From an uncultured Pelagibacteraceae bacterium (GTDB lineage Bacteria > Pseudomonadota > Alphaproteobacteria > Pelagibacterales > Pelagibacteraceae): a stretch of DNA of 64,000 nucleotides. Below are positions 43,173-53,359 of this stretch, in pieces. Where the stretch lies: the NCBI GenBank assembly GCA_902543375.1, contig CACBYE010000002.1:1-64000 (forward strand). The letters run 5' to 3'. The position numbers were made by a program, and so were the translations under genes. Position 1 is the first letter of the stretch. Each line of letters begins with the position of its first letter. The notes beneath the pieces are model-generated. The model did no database searches and was not told the origin of the DNA. It saw only the letters and a program-made list of their open reading frames with translations.

Positions 43173-45947
43173 ATGAGCAAGATTCAAAAAAATGATCATT
43201 TTTATCTTATTGATGGATCAGGTTATATATTCCGTGCATATTATGCCTTGCCGCCATTATCTCGAAAGAGCGATGGATTACCAACTGGAGCTGTAAGTGG
43301 ATTTTGTAGTATGCTTTTTAAACTTCTAGAAGACTCTAAGTCTAATGAAAATCTTCAGAAACCATCTCATTTTGCTGTAATCTTCGACTCAGCAAGAAAA
43401 ACATTTAGAAATGAAATTTACAATGATTACAAAGCTAATAGATCCGAAGCTCCTGATGATTTGGTTCCACAATTTGAATACATAAGAAAATCAGTTTTGG
43501 CATTTAATTTACCATCTGTAGAATTGGTTAATTATGAGGCAGATGATCTGATTGCAACCTACGTAGATAAGATTCTTACTATTGGTGCAAAAGTGACAAT
43601 AGTTTCATCAGATAAAGATCTTATGCAGCTATACAAAAAAGATGTTCGCATTTTTGATCCAATGAAAAATAAATTTATTTCTGATGTTGATGTAAAAAAT
43701 AAGTTTGGTGTAGGCCCTGACAAAGTTATTGATGTTCAAGCTCTTGCTGGAGATAGTAGCGATAATGTTCCAGGGGTCCCTGGGATAGGTGTTAAAACAG
43801 CTGCTGAGTTAATTAATAAATATGGTAACTTGGAAACTCTCTTAAAATCTGCAAAAGAAATCAAACAAAACAAAAGAAGAGAGACACTAATTGAAAATAA
43901 AGACAAAGCTTTAATAAGTAAGAAGTTGGTAACTTTAAAACATGATGCTCCTATAGATAAAGATTTGAGTGAATTTAGACTTAAAGAAATTGATAAAGAT
44001 AAACTATACAAATTTTTAAGAGAGATGGAGTTTAATAGATTATTAAGCTCTGCAATTTCAGCCTATGGAGAACCAAATTTCACTACAGATATAAAATATG
44101 AAAAATCTTCAGAAAAAAAAATTGAAATAAATAAAAAAAATTATTTTTTAATTACAGATGTAAAAGATATTGATGACTGGATAAAGCAGGCTGAGGAAAA
44201 TGGTGAAGTTGCAGTAGATACAGAAACAAGCTCACTAGATCCTCATCAAGCAGATTTAGTTGGTGTATCATTAAGTCATAAAATTGGAAAAGCTTGTTAT
44301 ATACCAATAGGACATAATTCAAAAAAATGTATCGATAAAGATTTAGTTTTAAAAAAATTAAAACCTTTATTAGAAGATCCAAGTATTAAAAAGATAGGTC
44401 AGAATATTAAATTTGATTTCATAGTTTTTTTTAACCACGGCATCAAATTGAATGCAATGGAAGATACGATGCTTATGTCATATGTTCTAGATGCTGGAAA
44501 AAATAGACATAACATGGATACTCTGTCAGAAATTCATTTGAACCATAAAACAATTTCTTTTAAAGAATTAGTTGGCATTGGAAAAAATCAGATCAATTTT
44601 AGTGAGGTAGGTATCCAACAGGCAAAAGATTACGCAGCTGAGGATGCTGATATTACTTTTAGACTTTATAAGAAATTTTTCAAAAGTTTGAAAGAGGAAA
44701 AAATGATTAATATTTATGAGATCTTTGAAAAACCAATGTTAAGAATTTTAGCTGATATGGAAATAAAAGGAGTAAAGATTGATAATAAATTCCTCAAAAC
44801 ATTATCTACTAAGTTTGAAAAAAAAATCGATAAGATTCAAAAGGAAGTATTCAAATTATCAAAAAAAAAATTTAATATTGCATCACCTAAACAACTAGGT
44901 GAAATTTTATATAATGATTTAAAAATTGCAGAACTAAAAAAAACTAAGAAAGGTAGCTTTGCAACTAGTGCATCAGTACTAGAAGATCTAGCTTTTAAAG
45001 GTCATAAATTTCCAAAATTAGTATTAGACTGGAGACAAGTATCTAAATTAAAGAATACTTATTCGGATTCTCTGCCTGAACATATCAATTCCAAAACCAA
45101 AAGAGTACACACTTCTTTTTTGTTAGCTGCAACTACTACAGGAAGATTAGCATCGAGTGATCCAAATTTACAAAATATTCCGATTAAATCAGAAGATGGC
45201 AGAGATATTAGAAAGGCCTTTGTAGCAGAAAAAGATAATGTTTTAATTTCTGCAGATTATAATCAAATCGAAATGCGAATTTTAGCAGATTTGGCTGATG
45301 TTAAAGGATTAAAAAAAGCTTTCAAAAATAATGAGGATATCCATTCACTTACCGCCAGCCAAATTTTTAATGTTGATATCAGTAAAGTTACTCTAGACCA
45401 AAGAAGAAAAGCAAAAGCGATAAATTTTGGAATAATATACGGAATCTCACAATATGGTTTGGCAAAGCAAATTAATGTTTCGAATTTTGAGGCTGAAGAA
45501 TTTCTAAACTCTTATTTTTTGAAGTTTCCTGAAATAAAGACTTACATGAATAATACAATAAAATTTTGTAGAAAAAGTGGTTATGTTAATAATATTTTTG
45601 GAAGAAGATCTCACTTCGTTAATATTAATGATAAAAACTTTAACGTAAGGAATTTTCAAGAACGTGCAGCAATTAATGCGCCCATCCAAGGATCTGCTGC
45701 TGAAATCATGAGATTAGCTATGATAAGACTTGACAAAAAACTAAAAAATCAAAAAAACAACAAAACCAAAATGTTACTCCAAATTCATGATGAATTAATT
45801 TTTGAAACTCCCAAAGAAGAGGTAAAAAGAATTAGTAAAATTATCGTTGATGAAATGTCAAGTGTCAGTAAAAGTGATCAACATTCTTTTTCGATACCTC
45901 TCACTGTAGACTTAAACAGTGGAGAAAATTGGGGTGTACTTCATTAA
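43173..45947 (+). CDS. polA: DNA polymerase I
   Basis: The repair and Okazaki-fragment polymerase, 924 aa. An N-terminal 5'-3' exonuclease domain (LIDGSGYIFRAYYAL, DDLIATY, SSDKDLMQL, GDSSDNVPGVPGIGVKTA) is followed by a 3'-5' exonuclease domain with its acidic residues (AVDTETSSLDP, GQNIKFDF, YAAEDADIT). The polymerase domain has SADYNQIEMRILA, RRKAKAINFGIIYG and QIHDELIFE. All three activities look intact. A TATAAT at 43152-43157 may be its -10 element. Confidence 0.98.
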   Translation: MSKIQKNDHFYLIDGSGYIFRAYYALPPLSRKSDGLPTGAVSGFCSMLFKLLEDSKSNENLQKPSHFAVIFDSARKTFRNEIYNDYKANRSEAPDDLVPQFEYIRKSVLAFNLPSVELVNYEADDLIATYVDKILTIGAKVTIVSSDKDLMQLYKKDVRIFDPMKNKFISDVDVKNKFGVGPDKVIDVQALAGDSSDNVPGVPGIGVKTAAELINKYGNLETLLKSAKEIKQNKRRETLIENKDKALISKKLVTLKHDAPIDKDLSEFRLKEIDKDKLYKFLREMEFNRLLSSAISAYGEPNFTTDIKYEKSSEKKIEINKKNYFLITDVKDIDDWIKQAEENGEVAVDTETSSLDPHQADLVGVSLSHKIGKACYIPIGHNSKKCIDKDLVLKKLKPLLEDPSIKKIGQNIKFDFIVFFNHGIKLNAMEDTMLMSYVLDAGKNRHNMDTLSEIHLNHKTISFKELVGIGKNQINFSEVGIQQAKDYAAEDADITFRLYKKFFKSLKEEKMINIYEIFEKPMLRILADMEIKGVKIDNKFLKTLSTKFEKKIDKIQKEVFKLSKKKFNIASPKQLGEILYNDLKIAELKKTKKGSFATSASVLEDLAFKGHKFPKLVLDWRQVSKLKNTYSDSLPEHINSKTKRVHTSFLLAATTTGRLASSDPNLQNIPIKSEDGRDIRKAFVAEKDNVLISADYNQIEMRILADLADVKGLKKAFKNNEDIHSLTASQIFNVDISKVTLDQRRKAKAINFGIIYGISQYGLAKQINVSNFEAEEFLNSYFLKFPEIKTYMNNTIKFCRKSGYVNNIFGRRSHFVNINDKNFNVRNFQERAAINAPIQGSAAEIMRLAMIRLDKKLKNQKNNKTKMLLQIHDELIFETPKEEVKRISKIIVDEMSSVSKSDQHSFSIPLTVDLNSGENWGVLH

Positions 45948-45981
45948 TTTAATTGCCCAAATTAGAACAATTTAGTATTTT

Positions 45982-45987
45982 TATAAT
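45982..45987 (+). promoter_or_regulatory. Candidate -10 element of chvI with almost no mRNA leader
   Basis: A perfect TATAAT whose last base is five bases before the chvI ATG (45993). If used, transcription would start at or next to the start codon. I see no matching -35 at normal spacing, so an activator or a chance match is possible. Confidence 0.3.
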
Positions 45988-45992
45988 CGCTT

Positions 45993-46700
45993 ATGCAGAA
46001 ACAAACAATTGCTCTTGTAGATGATGATAGAAATATTTTAACAAGCTTGAGTATCGCTTTAGAAAAAGAGGGTTTTAAAGTTCAAACATATATAGACGGT
46101 GAGAGCGCTTTAATTGGTCTAACAAGAACACCTCCTGACTTGGCTATAGTAGACATCAAAATGCCAAAAATGGATGGAGAAGAATTACTGAAAAAACTAA
46201 GGAAAAAAACTTCATTGCCAGTAATTTTTTTAACTTCAAAAGATGATGAAATTGACGAGTTACTTGGATTAAAACTAGGTGCTGATGATTTTGTCAAAAA
46301 ATCTGGAGGTTTTTCGATCAAGGTTCTAATTGAGAGAATTAGAGTGCAACTTAGAAAAAAAGACTCAAAAGAGGTTTTGGAGGAAAACAAAAGTATCATA
46401 TTACATGGAAAATTAAAATTAGATCCCTCTCAATTAGAGTGTGAATGGGATGGAAAACAATTACCGGACAAACTGACAACCACAGAATTTTTGTTAGTTA
46501 AAGAACTTGCAAAAAGACCTGGAATTATTAAAGAGAGAGCTCAATTAATGGATATTGCATATAGAGAAGACACTGACATTGAAGATAGAACAATAGATAG
46601 CCACGTCAAAAGAATAAGAAAAAAATTTAAAAAGGTTGATCCTGAATTTTCAGCAATAGAAACTAGGTATGGAAGCGGATATAGATGGAATGTTAATTAA
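45993..46700 (+). CDS. chvI: ChvI-type response regulator (OmpR family)
   Basis: The response regulator of the ChvG-ChvI envelope/acid-stress system, 235 aa. The receiver has Asp10-12, phosphoacceptor Asp54 ([17 protein letters not shown]) and Lys in FLTSKDDE. The phrase [18 protein letters not shown] is typical of ChvI. The C-terminal winged helix ([15 protein letters not shown] to RYGSGYRW) binds DNA. Its stop overlaps the chvG start by one base, which fixes the pair. Confidence 0.94.
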   Translation: MQKQTIALVDDDRNILTSLSIALEKEGFKVQTYIDGESALIGLTRTPPDLAIVDIKMPKMDGEELLKKLRKKTSLPVIFLTSKDDEIDELLGLKLGADDFVKKSGGFSIKVLIERIRVQLRKKDSKEVLEENKSIILHGKLKLDPSQLECEWDGKQLPDKLTTTEFLLVKELAKRPGIIKERAQLMDIAYREDTDIEDRTIDSHVKRIRKKFKKVDPEFSAIETRYGSGYRWNVN

Positions 46701-48242
46701 TGTTCAGCAATCTTCTTAAGAGTCTATCAATTTTAAAAAAATTTTTATTTATAAATTTTATATTTTTTACAATTATTGGTTTATTCACTTTTATTTATCT
46801 TAAAAATGTTCAACCTAATTTGATAAAAAAAAAATCATCTAACCATATTGAAGTAATAAATAATACGATTGATAATTTAAAAAGACTTAATGTAAAATTC
46901 GTCAGAAAGGATATTAGGAAATTTTTATTCTCTACGAGGTTTCTTTTTCAAAATTTAGACCGAGTAATATTCTTTGACGACAAATTAAACTTGATTGGAG
47001 ACACTGATACATTAGATCTTGATCCAAGATCTTTTTCTCAAAGACTAGATACTATTGAGTTAGAAGTGTTAGATTCATCTACAACAAAAAAAATTACTGA
47101 AGAAAAAAAATTAGATACTGGAAACAATAAAATCATTTCTTTAAACGATGTCTTGATGAATTATGCTTCCTCAAAAAATTTTGGAATTCCATACACATTT
47201 ACTGAAGAAGAATTTAATAAATTTAAATTAACTACAATTAAAAATGTAATGAAAGATGGAGAAAATTTGGGATATTTAGCAATTACTGAAAATGCAAATG
47301 ATATCAAAGCTGCAATAGATGAAAGAAAATCATTTGTAATTAGAACTGCAATTGCTGTTGGGATAGTAATCTTAATATTTTCTTTTGTTTTAAACAGGTA
47401 TTTTTTAAAGCCCATCAAAAATTTGGTTAGTTATACAAAAACAATTAAGAACAAGGAGCTAAAAAAAACTAATATTGATACATTAAAATTAAGAAACGAT
47501 GAACTTGGATTATTATCGAGTTCTTTAGATGATATGACTTTAGAATTACAAAAAAGAATCTCTCATGCAGAAAATTTTTCTACAGATCTAGTTCATGAGA
47601 TACGCAATCCACTTGCATCTTTAAAAAGTGCATCGGAAATCTTACATGACACAAATGATAAAGAACAAAGACTCAAATTGATTAATATATTAAGCCATGA
47701 TGTTCAACGAATCGAGAGATTAATAACTGATTACTCTCAAATGTTAAAAGATGAGGTAGCTTTAAGTAAAGAAAAGATTAAAAAGTTAGACATAGAGCCA
47801 ATTATCAAATCTGTAGTAGACGACTTTAATAATATTTATAAACTAAAAAAAGGAATTAAAATTTCTTATAAAAACGATGGTAAAAATAAGTATTTTATTT
47901 ATGGAATAGAAAATAGAATTGAGCAAATCATTGCAAATCTTTTGGATAATGCAATTTCTTTTAGTGAGAATAATAAAGATGTAATAGTCCAAGTTTCTAA
48001 AACAGATGATAATAAAGTACTTATTAAAGTTTTAGATGAAGGCCGTGGATTTAAAGAAAAAGATATGAATAAAATTTTCAATAGATTTTATAGTAATAGA
48101 CCAGATAAATTTGGGCAACATTCTGGACTTGGCTTAAATATAGTAAAAAAATTTAGTTGATTTACATAATGCATCTATTACAGCATCCAATAGAAAAGAT
48201 AGAAAAGGTGCAAGTATGGAAATTGTATTTCCAAAAATTTAA
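46700..48242 (+). pseudogene. chvG: ChvG-type sensor histidine kinase with an apparent +1 frameshift near its C-terminus
   Basis: The partner kinase of ChvI. Transmembrane helices at about 14-35 and 211-230 flank a periplasmic sensor; a HAMP region, the phosphorylated His299 (VHEIRNPLAS) and the N, G1 and G2 ATP-site boxes (DNAISFSE, DEGRGFKEKD, SGLGLNIVK) follow. The reading frame stops at 48160, just after G2 (486 aa). Skipping one base at the A7 run 48145-48151 restores a normal kinase end (NLVDLHNASITASNRKD, then GASMEIVFPKI) with a stop at 48240-48242, total 513 aa. It may be a sequencing error, a real truncation or slippage; the gene itself is well conserved. Confidence 0.85.
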
Positions 48243-48287
48243 ATAGTTCTATTGATTAATTAATTTTTAATTGTTAGAAGTGCCACG

Positions 48288-49574
48288 ATGGAAGATTATA
48301 AAGTAAAAGATTTATCCCAAGCAGAATTTGGACGTAAAGAAATTTCAATTGCTGAAAGTGAGATGCCTGGACTTATAGCTTTGAGAGAAGAATATTCTGG
48401 AAAATCTCCTTTAAAAGGTGCAAAAATTATTGGTTGTCTACATATGACAATACAAACAGCAGTTTTAATTGAAACTTTAGTAGATTTAGGTGCAGAGGTA
48501 AGATGGTCATCCTGTAATATTTTTTCTACTCAAGACCATGCAGCTGCAGCAATTGCAAAAGCTGGTATTCCTGTTTACGCATGGAAAGGAGAAACAGAGG
48601 AAGAATATGTATGGTGTATCAAACAAACAATCGAGGGAAAGAAAAATTGGAAACCAAATATGCTTTTAGATGATGGTGGTGACTTAACAGCAATTATGCA
48701 TAACGAGTATAAAGAATTATTAAAAGATGTAAAAGGAGTTTCGGAAGAGACTACTACAGGGATAAAAGCTCTAAATAAAATGGAAAAAGAAAATTCTTTG
48801 TTAGTCCCAGCTATTAATGTTAATGATTCTGTTACTAAATCGAAATTTGATAATTTATATGGATGTAGAGAGAGCTTAGTTGACGGAATCAGAAGGGCAA
48901 CCGATGTAATGATGTCAGGAAAGATTGCAATTGTTGCTGGTTTTGGTGATGTTGGAAAAGGAAGCGCTGCATCTTTAAGGCAAAGTGGAGCCCGTGTGCT
49001 AGTCACCGAAGCTGACCCAATATGTGCATTGCAAGCTGCAATGGAGGGTTATGAAGTTGTTTTAATGGATGAAGCAATTAGTAAAGCAGATATTGTTGTA
49101 ACTGCTACAGGCAATAAAGATATAGTTACAGCTGATCATATGAGAGATATGAAAGATAGAGCAATTTTATGTAATATTGGACATTTCGACAATGAAATTC
49201 AGGTTGAGGCATTAAAAAATTATAAATGGACCGAGGTAAAACCTCAAGTACATGAAATTGAGTTACCCAGCAAAAAAAGAATAATTTTATTGGCAGAAGG
49301 TAGATTAGTAAATTTAGGTTGTGCTACAGGGCACCCAAGTTTTGTTATGAGCGCCTCTTTTACTAATCAAGTAATTGCTCAAATAGAATTATGGAATAAT
49401 TACAAAAATTATGAAAACAAAGTTTATGTTTTGCCAAAGCATTTAGATGAAAAAGTTGCTACTCTTCATCTTAAAAAAGTTGGAGCTAAATTAACTAAAC
49501 TTTCAAAAGACCAAGCAGACTATATCAGTGTAGGAGTAGAGGGACCTTTCAAGCCTAATGCCTATCGCTATTAA
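48288..49574 (+). CDS. ahcY: Adenosylhomocysteinase
   Basis: It splits S-adenosylhomocysteine to adenosine and homocysteine, clearing the methylation by-product. The 428 aa protein carries [31 protein letters not shown] and the NAD-binding motif [16 protein letters not shown]. The C-terminal end [21 protein letters not shown] and PFKPNAYRY is typical. It follows the chvG frame after 45 bases. Its last codons overlap the tsaE start by 17 bases. Confidence 0.98.
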   Translation: MEDYKVKDLSQAEFGRKEISIAESEMPGLIALREEYSGKSPLKGAKIIGCLHMTIQTAVLIETLVDLGAEVRWSSCNIFSTQDHAAAAIAKAGIPVYAWKGETEEEYVWCIKQTIEGKKNWKPNMLLDDGGDLTAIMHNEYKELLKDVKGVSEETTTGIKALNKMEKENSLLVPAINVNDSVTKSKFDNLYGCRESLVDGIRRATDVMMSGKIAIVAGFGDVGKGSAASLRQSGARVLVTEADPICALQAAMEGYEVVLMDEAISKADIVVTATGNKDIVTADHMRDMKDRAILCNIGHFDNEIQVEALKNYKWTEVKPQVHEIELPSKKRIILLAEGRLVNLGCATGHPSFVMSASFTNQVIAQIELWNNYKNYENKVYVLPKHLDEKVATLHLKKVGAKLTKLSKDQADYISVGVEGPFKPNAYRY

Positions 49575-50013
49575 AAGTGATTTAATAAATCTATCTTCAG
49601 AAAAAAAAACAGAGGAATTAGCTAATAAGATTTCAAAAAAATTAAAATTAGGGCATGTAGTTTTCTTTGAGGGTGAGATGGGTGTTGGTAAAACTACATT
49701 TATTAGGTACCTAATTAACAATCTTCAAAAAGAAAACAGACTTAAAATAACTGAAGTCACAAGTCCCACATTTAATCTGTTGAATGAATATAAAATCAAA
49801 GAGATCAAGATTAATCATTATGATTTGTTTAGAATAAAAAATTTGGATGAAATTCACAATTTAGGATTATTTGATAATATTTCCAATGCTATTACATTAA
49901 TTGAATGGCCACAAAAAATAAAACCAAAACCAAAAAATTTAATTGAATTAAATTTTGAATATGGAAATGATTATAAAAAGCGAAAAGTACAAATTAAGGG
50001 CTTAAATTTGTAA
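49558..50013 (+). CDS. tsaE: tRNA threonylcarbamoyladenosine biosynthesis ATPase TsaE
   Basis: The ATPase subunit needed for the t6A37 modification of ANN-decoding tRNAs, 151 aa. Walker A is [16 protein letters not shown] near residues 36-50. Further family segments are [12 protein letters not shown] and NHYDLFRI, with LIEWPQKI toward the end. The ATG lies inside the last codons of ahcY in another frame. It is followed by the amgK-like and murU-like genes, a common alphaproteobacterial order. Confidence 0.93.
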   Translation: MPIAIKSDLINLSSEKKTEELANKISKKLKLGHVVFFEGEMGVGKTTFIRYLINNLQKENRLKITEVTSPTFNLLNEYKIKEIKINHYDLFRIKNLDEIHNLGLFDNISNAITLIEWPQKIKPKPKNLIELNFEYGNDYKKRKVQIKGLNL

Positions 50014-50023
50014 TTATAGATAA

Positions 50024-50962
50024 ATGCAAAATCTTAAAAAATTAAAAGGGGATGCGTCACAAAGAAAGTTTTTTAGAAAGAAATATAATCATGGTAATTC
50101 TATTATAATTGTTGCAGAAAAGAACAAACTTAAAAATCTTCTTGTATATGATGCAATTAGTAAGATTTTAATTAAAAATAAGATTTTAGCACCAAAATTA
50201 TATCGAGAAAATTATAAAAATAATCAAATTGAGGTTGAAGATTTTGGAAATGACACAATTTTGAAAATTCTGCAAAAAGGAAAAAATAAAAAGTTTTTAT
50301 TTTTTAAAGATATAATAAAATTACTTAATCAAATACAATCAATAAAAGATAGAAAAATTAAAAATTTTAAAAATAAATATTATCAAATCCCTGAGTATAA
50401 AAAAGAAATACTAATTCAAGAGGCTAATTTATTTAGTGAGTGGTTCGTAAAAAAAAATTTGTCAAAAAAAAAAAGAAAAAATTTTAATAAAAGGTTTAAA
50501 AAAATAATTAAAAATTTAGCATCATGTCTTAAGATGAAAAATGATATATTTGTCCATAGAGATTTTCACGTTTCAAATTTAATGCTTGTTAATAACAGAA
50601 TAGGTGTAATTGATAGTCAGGATGCTTTAATCGGTAACAGAGCTTACGATTTAGCTTCATTAGTGGATGATGTAAGATTAAAAACCTCACAAGTTCTAAA
50701 AAAACAGATTTTTAATTTTTATATAAATAGTCAAAAAAAAATCGATAAGAAAAAAATAAAAAATGATTTCGAAATTTTATCTATTCTAAGAAATCTTAAA
50801 ATTATTGGAATATTTACACGTTTAGCAATCCGAGATAAAAAAAAGGATTATTTAAGATTAATACCTTACACGTGGGATCTGATTTCTTTAAGGATCAACC
50901 AAAATGAAATTTTTTCAGATTTAAAAAACTTATTAAAAGATAATTTCAAAAAAAGTTTATGA
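50024..50962 (+). CDS. amgK: Aminoglycoside phosphotransferase-family sugar kinase (AmgK-like)
   Basis: A kinase-fold protein of 312 aa. The catalytic loop is FVHRDFHVSNLML (His178, Asp180, Asn185) and the metal-binding Asp is in GVIDSQDALIGNRAYDLAS (Asp197). In Pseudomonas AmgK phosphorylates the anomeric position of MurNAc/GlcNAc in a cell-wall recycling route. The following gene, overlapping by four bases, looks like MurU, the next enzyme of that route. The protein is extremely Lys/Asn/Ile-rich. Specificity is inferred from context. Confidence 0.75.
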   Translation: MQNLKKLKGDASQRKFFRKKYNHGNSIIIVAEKNKLKNLLVYDAISKILIKNKILAPKLYRENYKNNQIEVEDFGNDTILKILQKGKNKKFLFFKDIIKLLNQIQSIKDRKIKNFKNKYYQIPEYKKEILIQEANLFSEWFVKKNLSKKKRKNFNKRFKKIIKNLASCLKMKNDIFVHRDFHVSNLMLVNNRIGVIDSQDALIGNRAYDLASLVDDVRLKTSQVLKKQIFNFYINSQKKIDKKKIKNDFEILSILRNLKIIGIFTRLAIRDKKKDYLRLIPYTWDLISLRINQNEIFSDLKNLLKDNFKKSL

Positions 50963-51648
50963 AAATTAACACTGCTTTAATTCTATGTGCTGGATTTGGT
51001 AAAAGATTAAATCCTGTAACACTTAAAAAACCTAAGCCTTTACTTCAAATAAGAAATCAAACAATTTTAGAAGACTGTATTGAAACTGTCATTAAATTAA
51101 GAGTTGAAAATGTTTTTTTAAATACCTTTTATTTAAGTGAACAAATTACTAACTTTTTAAAAGATAAAAATTTTCCAGTAAAAATAAACATAATAGAGGA
51201 TGGTAGAGATATTCTAGGTACTGGCGGGGGGGTTTTAAATATGATCAACCATTCAAATGATAATGATTTTCTTGTTTTTAATCCGGACACTATTTGGAAT
51301 GAAAATTATGTAAGTGAAATAAACGATATGCAAAAATATTATTTTCAAAATAAATTAGATAATATTCTTTTGTTAGTAAATAAAAAACTTAGCTTTGATA
51401 ATAATCTAGATGGAGATTTTGATCTAAAAGATAATTTAATTAAAAAAAGTTTTGAAAAAAACTTTATATATACCGGTTGCCAAATTTTGAATAAAAAATT
51501 GTTTCATGAGCATGAAGTAAAAAACTTTTCAGTCTCTAAAATTTGGAATGAATTATTAATGAAACAACAATTAAATGGATTTGAGAGCACTAATAAATTT
51601 CACCACTTAACGAACTTAGAAATTTTTAAAAAACTAAAAGGCTCTTAG
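50959..51648 (+). CDS. murU: Sugar-phosphate nucleotidyltransferase (MurU-like)
   Basis: A 229-aa nucleotidyltransferase with the N-terminal signature LILCAGFGKRLNPVTLKKPKPLL, GTGGGVLNMI, and the metal-binding FNPDTIWN. MurU makes UDP-MurNAc from MurNAc-1-phosphate, bypassing de novo UDP-MurNAc synthesis. The ATGA overlap with the amgK-like gene supports pairing. Other sugar-1-phosphate substrates remain possible. Its 3' end overlaps the convergent gpmA gene by 23 bases. Confidence 0.75.
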   Translation: MKINTALILCAGFGKRLNPVTLKKPKPLLQIRNQTILEDCIETVIKLRVENVFLNTFYLSEQITNFLKDKNFPVKINIIEDGRDILGTGGGVLNMINHSNDNDFLVFNPDTIWNENYVSEINDMQKYYFQNKLDNILLLVNKKLSFDNNLDGDFDLKDNLIKKSFEKNFIYTGCQILNKKLFHEHEVKNFSVSKIWNELLMKQQLNGFESTNKFHHLTNLEIFKKLKGS

Positions 51649-52339
51649 ATCTCTCTTTATCTAGATATTTACACTCGTTTATTTTTAAATTTTCACCAAA
51701 TTTGATTATTAATGGATTTCCTGTTGGAATTTCTAAACTGGTAATTTGATTGTTATCTAAATTGAACAAATATTTACATAAAGCTCTTATAGAGTTTCCA
51801 TGGGCTGTGATTAATATATTTTTATCTATTAGTTTGGGTTGTATCTCTTTTTTGAAATACTCCAGAACTCTGTCGTATGTATCTTTTAAAGACTCTGAGT
51901 CAGGAATGAGCTCTTTGGGAATTTTTTCATAAGTTTCAATATTTAGTGGATGATAAGAGCTTTCTCTACTTAACCTTCCTGGTTTGATATCCCAAGATCT
52001 TCGAAATTCAAAAACTTTATTCTCACCAATTTTTTTTGCAGTTTCAATTTTATTCAATCCTGTAAGCTCACCATAGTGTCTTTCGTTTAGCTGCCATGCT
52101 CTTACAAAATCTTTTTTTGTTTTTAATATTTTTTGTATTATCTTAAGAGTATTATTAGCTCTCAATTGAAATGAAGAATAATAAAAATCTATATCTATTT
52201 TTTGATTTTTAATAAGTAAACCAGCTTTTTCTGCTTCTATTTTACCTTGATCTGTTAGATCAACATCAACCCAACCAGTGAATCTTTTTTCTAGATTCCA
52301 AGTGCTCTGACCATGTCTTACTAATACCAAAAAACTCAT
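51626..52339 (-). CDS. gpmA: 2,3-bisphosphoglycerate-dependent phosphoglycerate mutase
   Basis: A glycolytic/gluconeogenic enzyme interconverting 3- and 2-phosphoglycerate, 237 aa. The phosphohistidine is His9 in VRHGQSTWNLEKRFTGW, with the acid in LNERHYGELTGLNK near residue 87 and the second His in ITAHGNSIRAL near 183. The size matches the dPGM group. It stands alone on the minus strand, with a 44-base gap to the divergent VanZ-like gene. Confidence 0.95.
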   Translation of the reverse strand: MSFLVLVRHGQSTWNLEKRFTGWVDVDLTDQGKIEAEKAGLLIKNQKIDIDFYYSSFQLRANNTLKIIQKILKTKKDFVRAWQLNERHYGELTGLNKIETAKKIGENKVFEFRRSWDIKPGRLSRESSYHPLNIETYEKIPKELIPDSESLKDTYDRVLEYFKKEIQPKLIDKNILITAHGNSIRALCKYLFNLDNNQITSLEIPTGNPLIIKFGENLKINECKYLDKERSKSLLVF

Positions 52340-52383
52340 CTTGTCATATTCAAAAATTATTTATAAAAAAATCATTTAACTAA

Positions 52384-52779
52384 ATGTCAAAATTTTTTTC
52401 TACTTATAAAGTAATATTTTATTTAATTAATATCCTTTTAACTATTTTATATCTATATCCTGGAAGTCTATTAGGTTGGATAATTTATGACAATAAAACT
52501 ATACAACCCCAAATAACACCAGATTTTATTATATCATCAAATCATTTTTATGTATTTATGTTAGTTTCAATTATTGGTTTTTTAACTTTTGCAAATTCTA
52601 AGATAAATATCTTATTAATATTATATTTGATTTTTCTATCTATTACGCTGGAGATTTTCCACTTAGTCATACCTGAAAGAACTTTTCAATGGTCTGATTT
52701 ATTTGGAAATTTATTAGGTGTTATTGTTGTAATTCTTCTTAATAATTTTATAAATAAATATGGGAGATTTAAAAAATAA
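52384..52779 (+). CDS. VanZ-like membrane protein
   Basis: A small integral membrane protein of 131 aa with about four hydrophobic helices (about 10-30, 54-72, 75-92, 105-122). The loop FHLVIPERTFQWSDLFGNLLGV fits the VanZ-like pattern, in which an acidic-arginine motif precedes DxxxNxxG. The biochemical function of VanZ-like proteins is unclear; VanZ itself gives low-level teicoplanin resistance. Its 3' end overlaps the next gene by 20 bases. Confidence 0.7.
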   Translation: MSKFFSTYKVIFYLINILLTILYLYPGSLLGWIIYDNKTIQPQITPDFIISSNHFYVFMLVSIIGFLTFANSKINILLILYLIFLSITLEIFHLVIPERTFQWSDLFGNLLGVIVVILLNNFINKYGRFKK

Positions 52780-53359
52780 ATTATTAATTTTTATTTATTT
52801 TTTTACAATCAGCTGTTCATCAATTCCTTCAAACACTTCTAATAGTTGCTCAATTTTTAGTGAAAGATATTTATGGTATAAACATACAAAAAAAGTTGAG
52901 CAAAAGTGGGGAACACCTATTTATATTCAATTAGCGATAATTAAAATGGAGTCCGATTTTGATTGGCTGGCTAAACCGGCAAGACAAAAAATTTTTAAAA
53001 TAATACCTTATAAGCGACCTTCTAGTTCTTTTGGTTATTCTCAAGCAGTTAGGGGAACTTGGGAGCAATATAAAAGAGAAACTGGTAATAAATTAGCAAC
53101 AAGAGCAAGATTTAAAGACAGTGTTGACTTCATTGGGTGGTATACAAATAAATCTGAAAATATTTTAAAGATTTCAAAGAAAGATGCTTTTAAACAGTAT
53201 CTTGCTTATCATGAAGGTTGGGGAAATTATAAAAATTATAAAAAAAATAAAAAAGTAATTGGACTAGCTAAAAAAGTTGAGAGACAATCTAATAATTATA
53301 AAAAACAATTATTGAAATGTAAAAGTACATTAAATAGAAAAAAATATATTATTTTTTAG
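52760..53359 (+). CDS. Putative lipoprotein with lysozyme-like (SLT) domain
   Basis: A 199-aa protein with a hydrophobic signal and lipobox-like FTISC (Cys19). The region 50-160 resembles a lysozyme-fold transglycosylase: the candidate catalytic glutamate is Glu64 (IKMESDFDW), followed by SSFGYSQAVRGTWEQYK (about 89-105) and YLAYHEGWGNY near residue 160. It would cleave peptidoglycan glycan strands from the periplasmic side of a membrane. It overlaps the VanZ-like gene by 20 bases and the convergent RND gene by 11. I am fairly sure of the fold, less of activity. Confidence 0.7.
   Translation: MGDLKNKLLIFIYFFTISCSSIPSNTSNSCSIFSERYLWYKHTKKVEQKWGTPIYIQLAIIKMESDFDWLAKPARQKIFKIIPYKRPSSSFGYSQAVRGTWEQYKRETGNKLATRARFKDSVDFIGWYTNKSENILKISKKDAFKQYLAYHEGWGNYKNYKKNKKVIGLAKKVERQSNNYKKQLLKCKSTLNRKKYIIF

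Noticed and set aside
48575-49006. 143-codon minus-strand open frame
   Set aside because: It is entirely antisense to highly conserved ahcY sequence and shows no recognisable domain or ribosome site.
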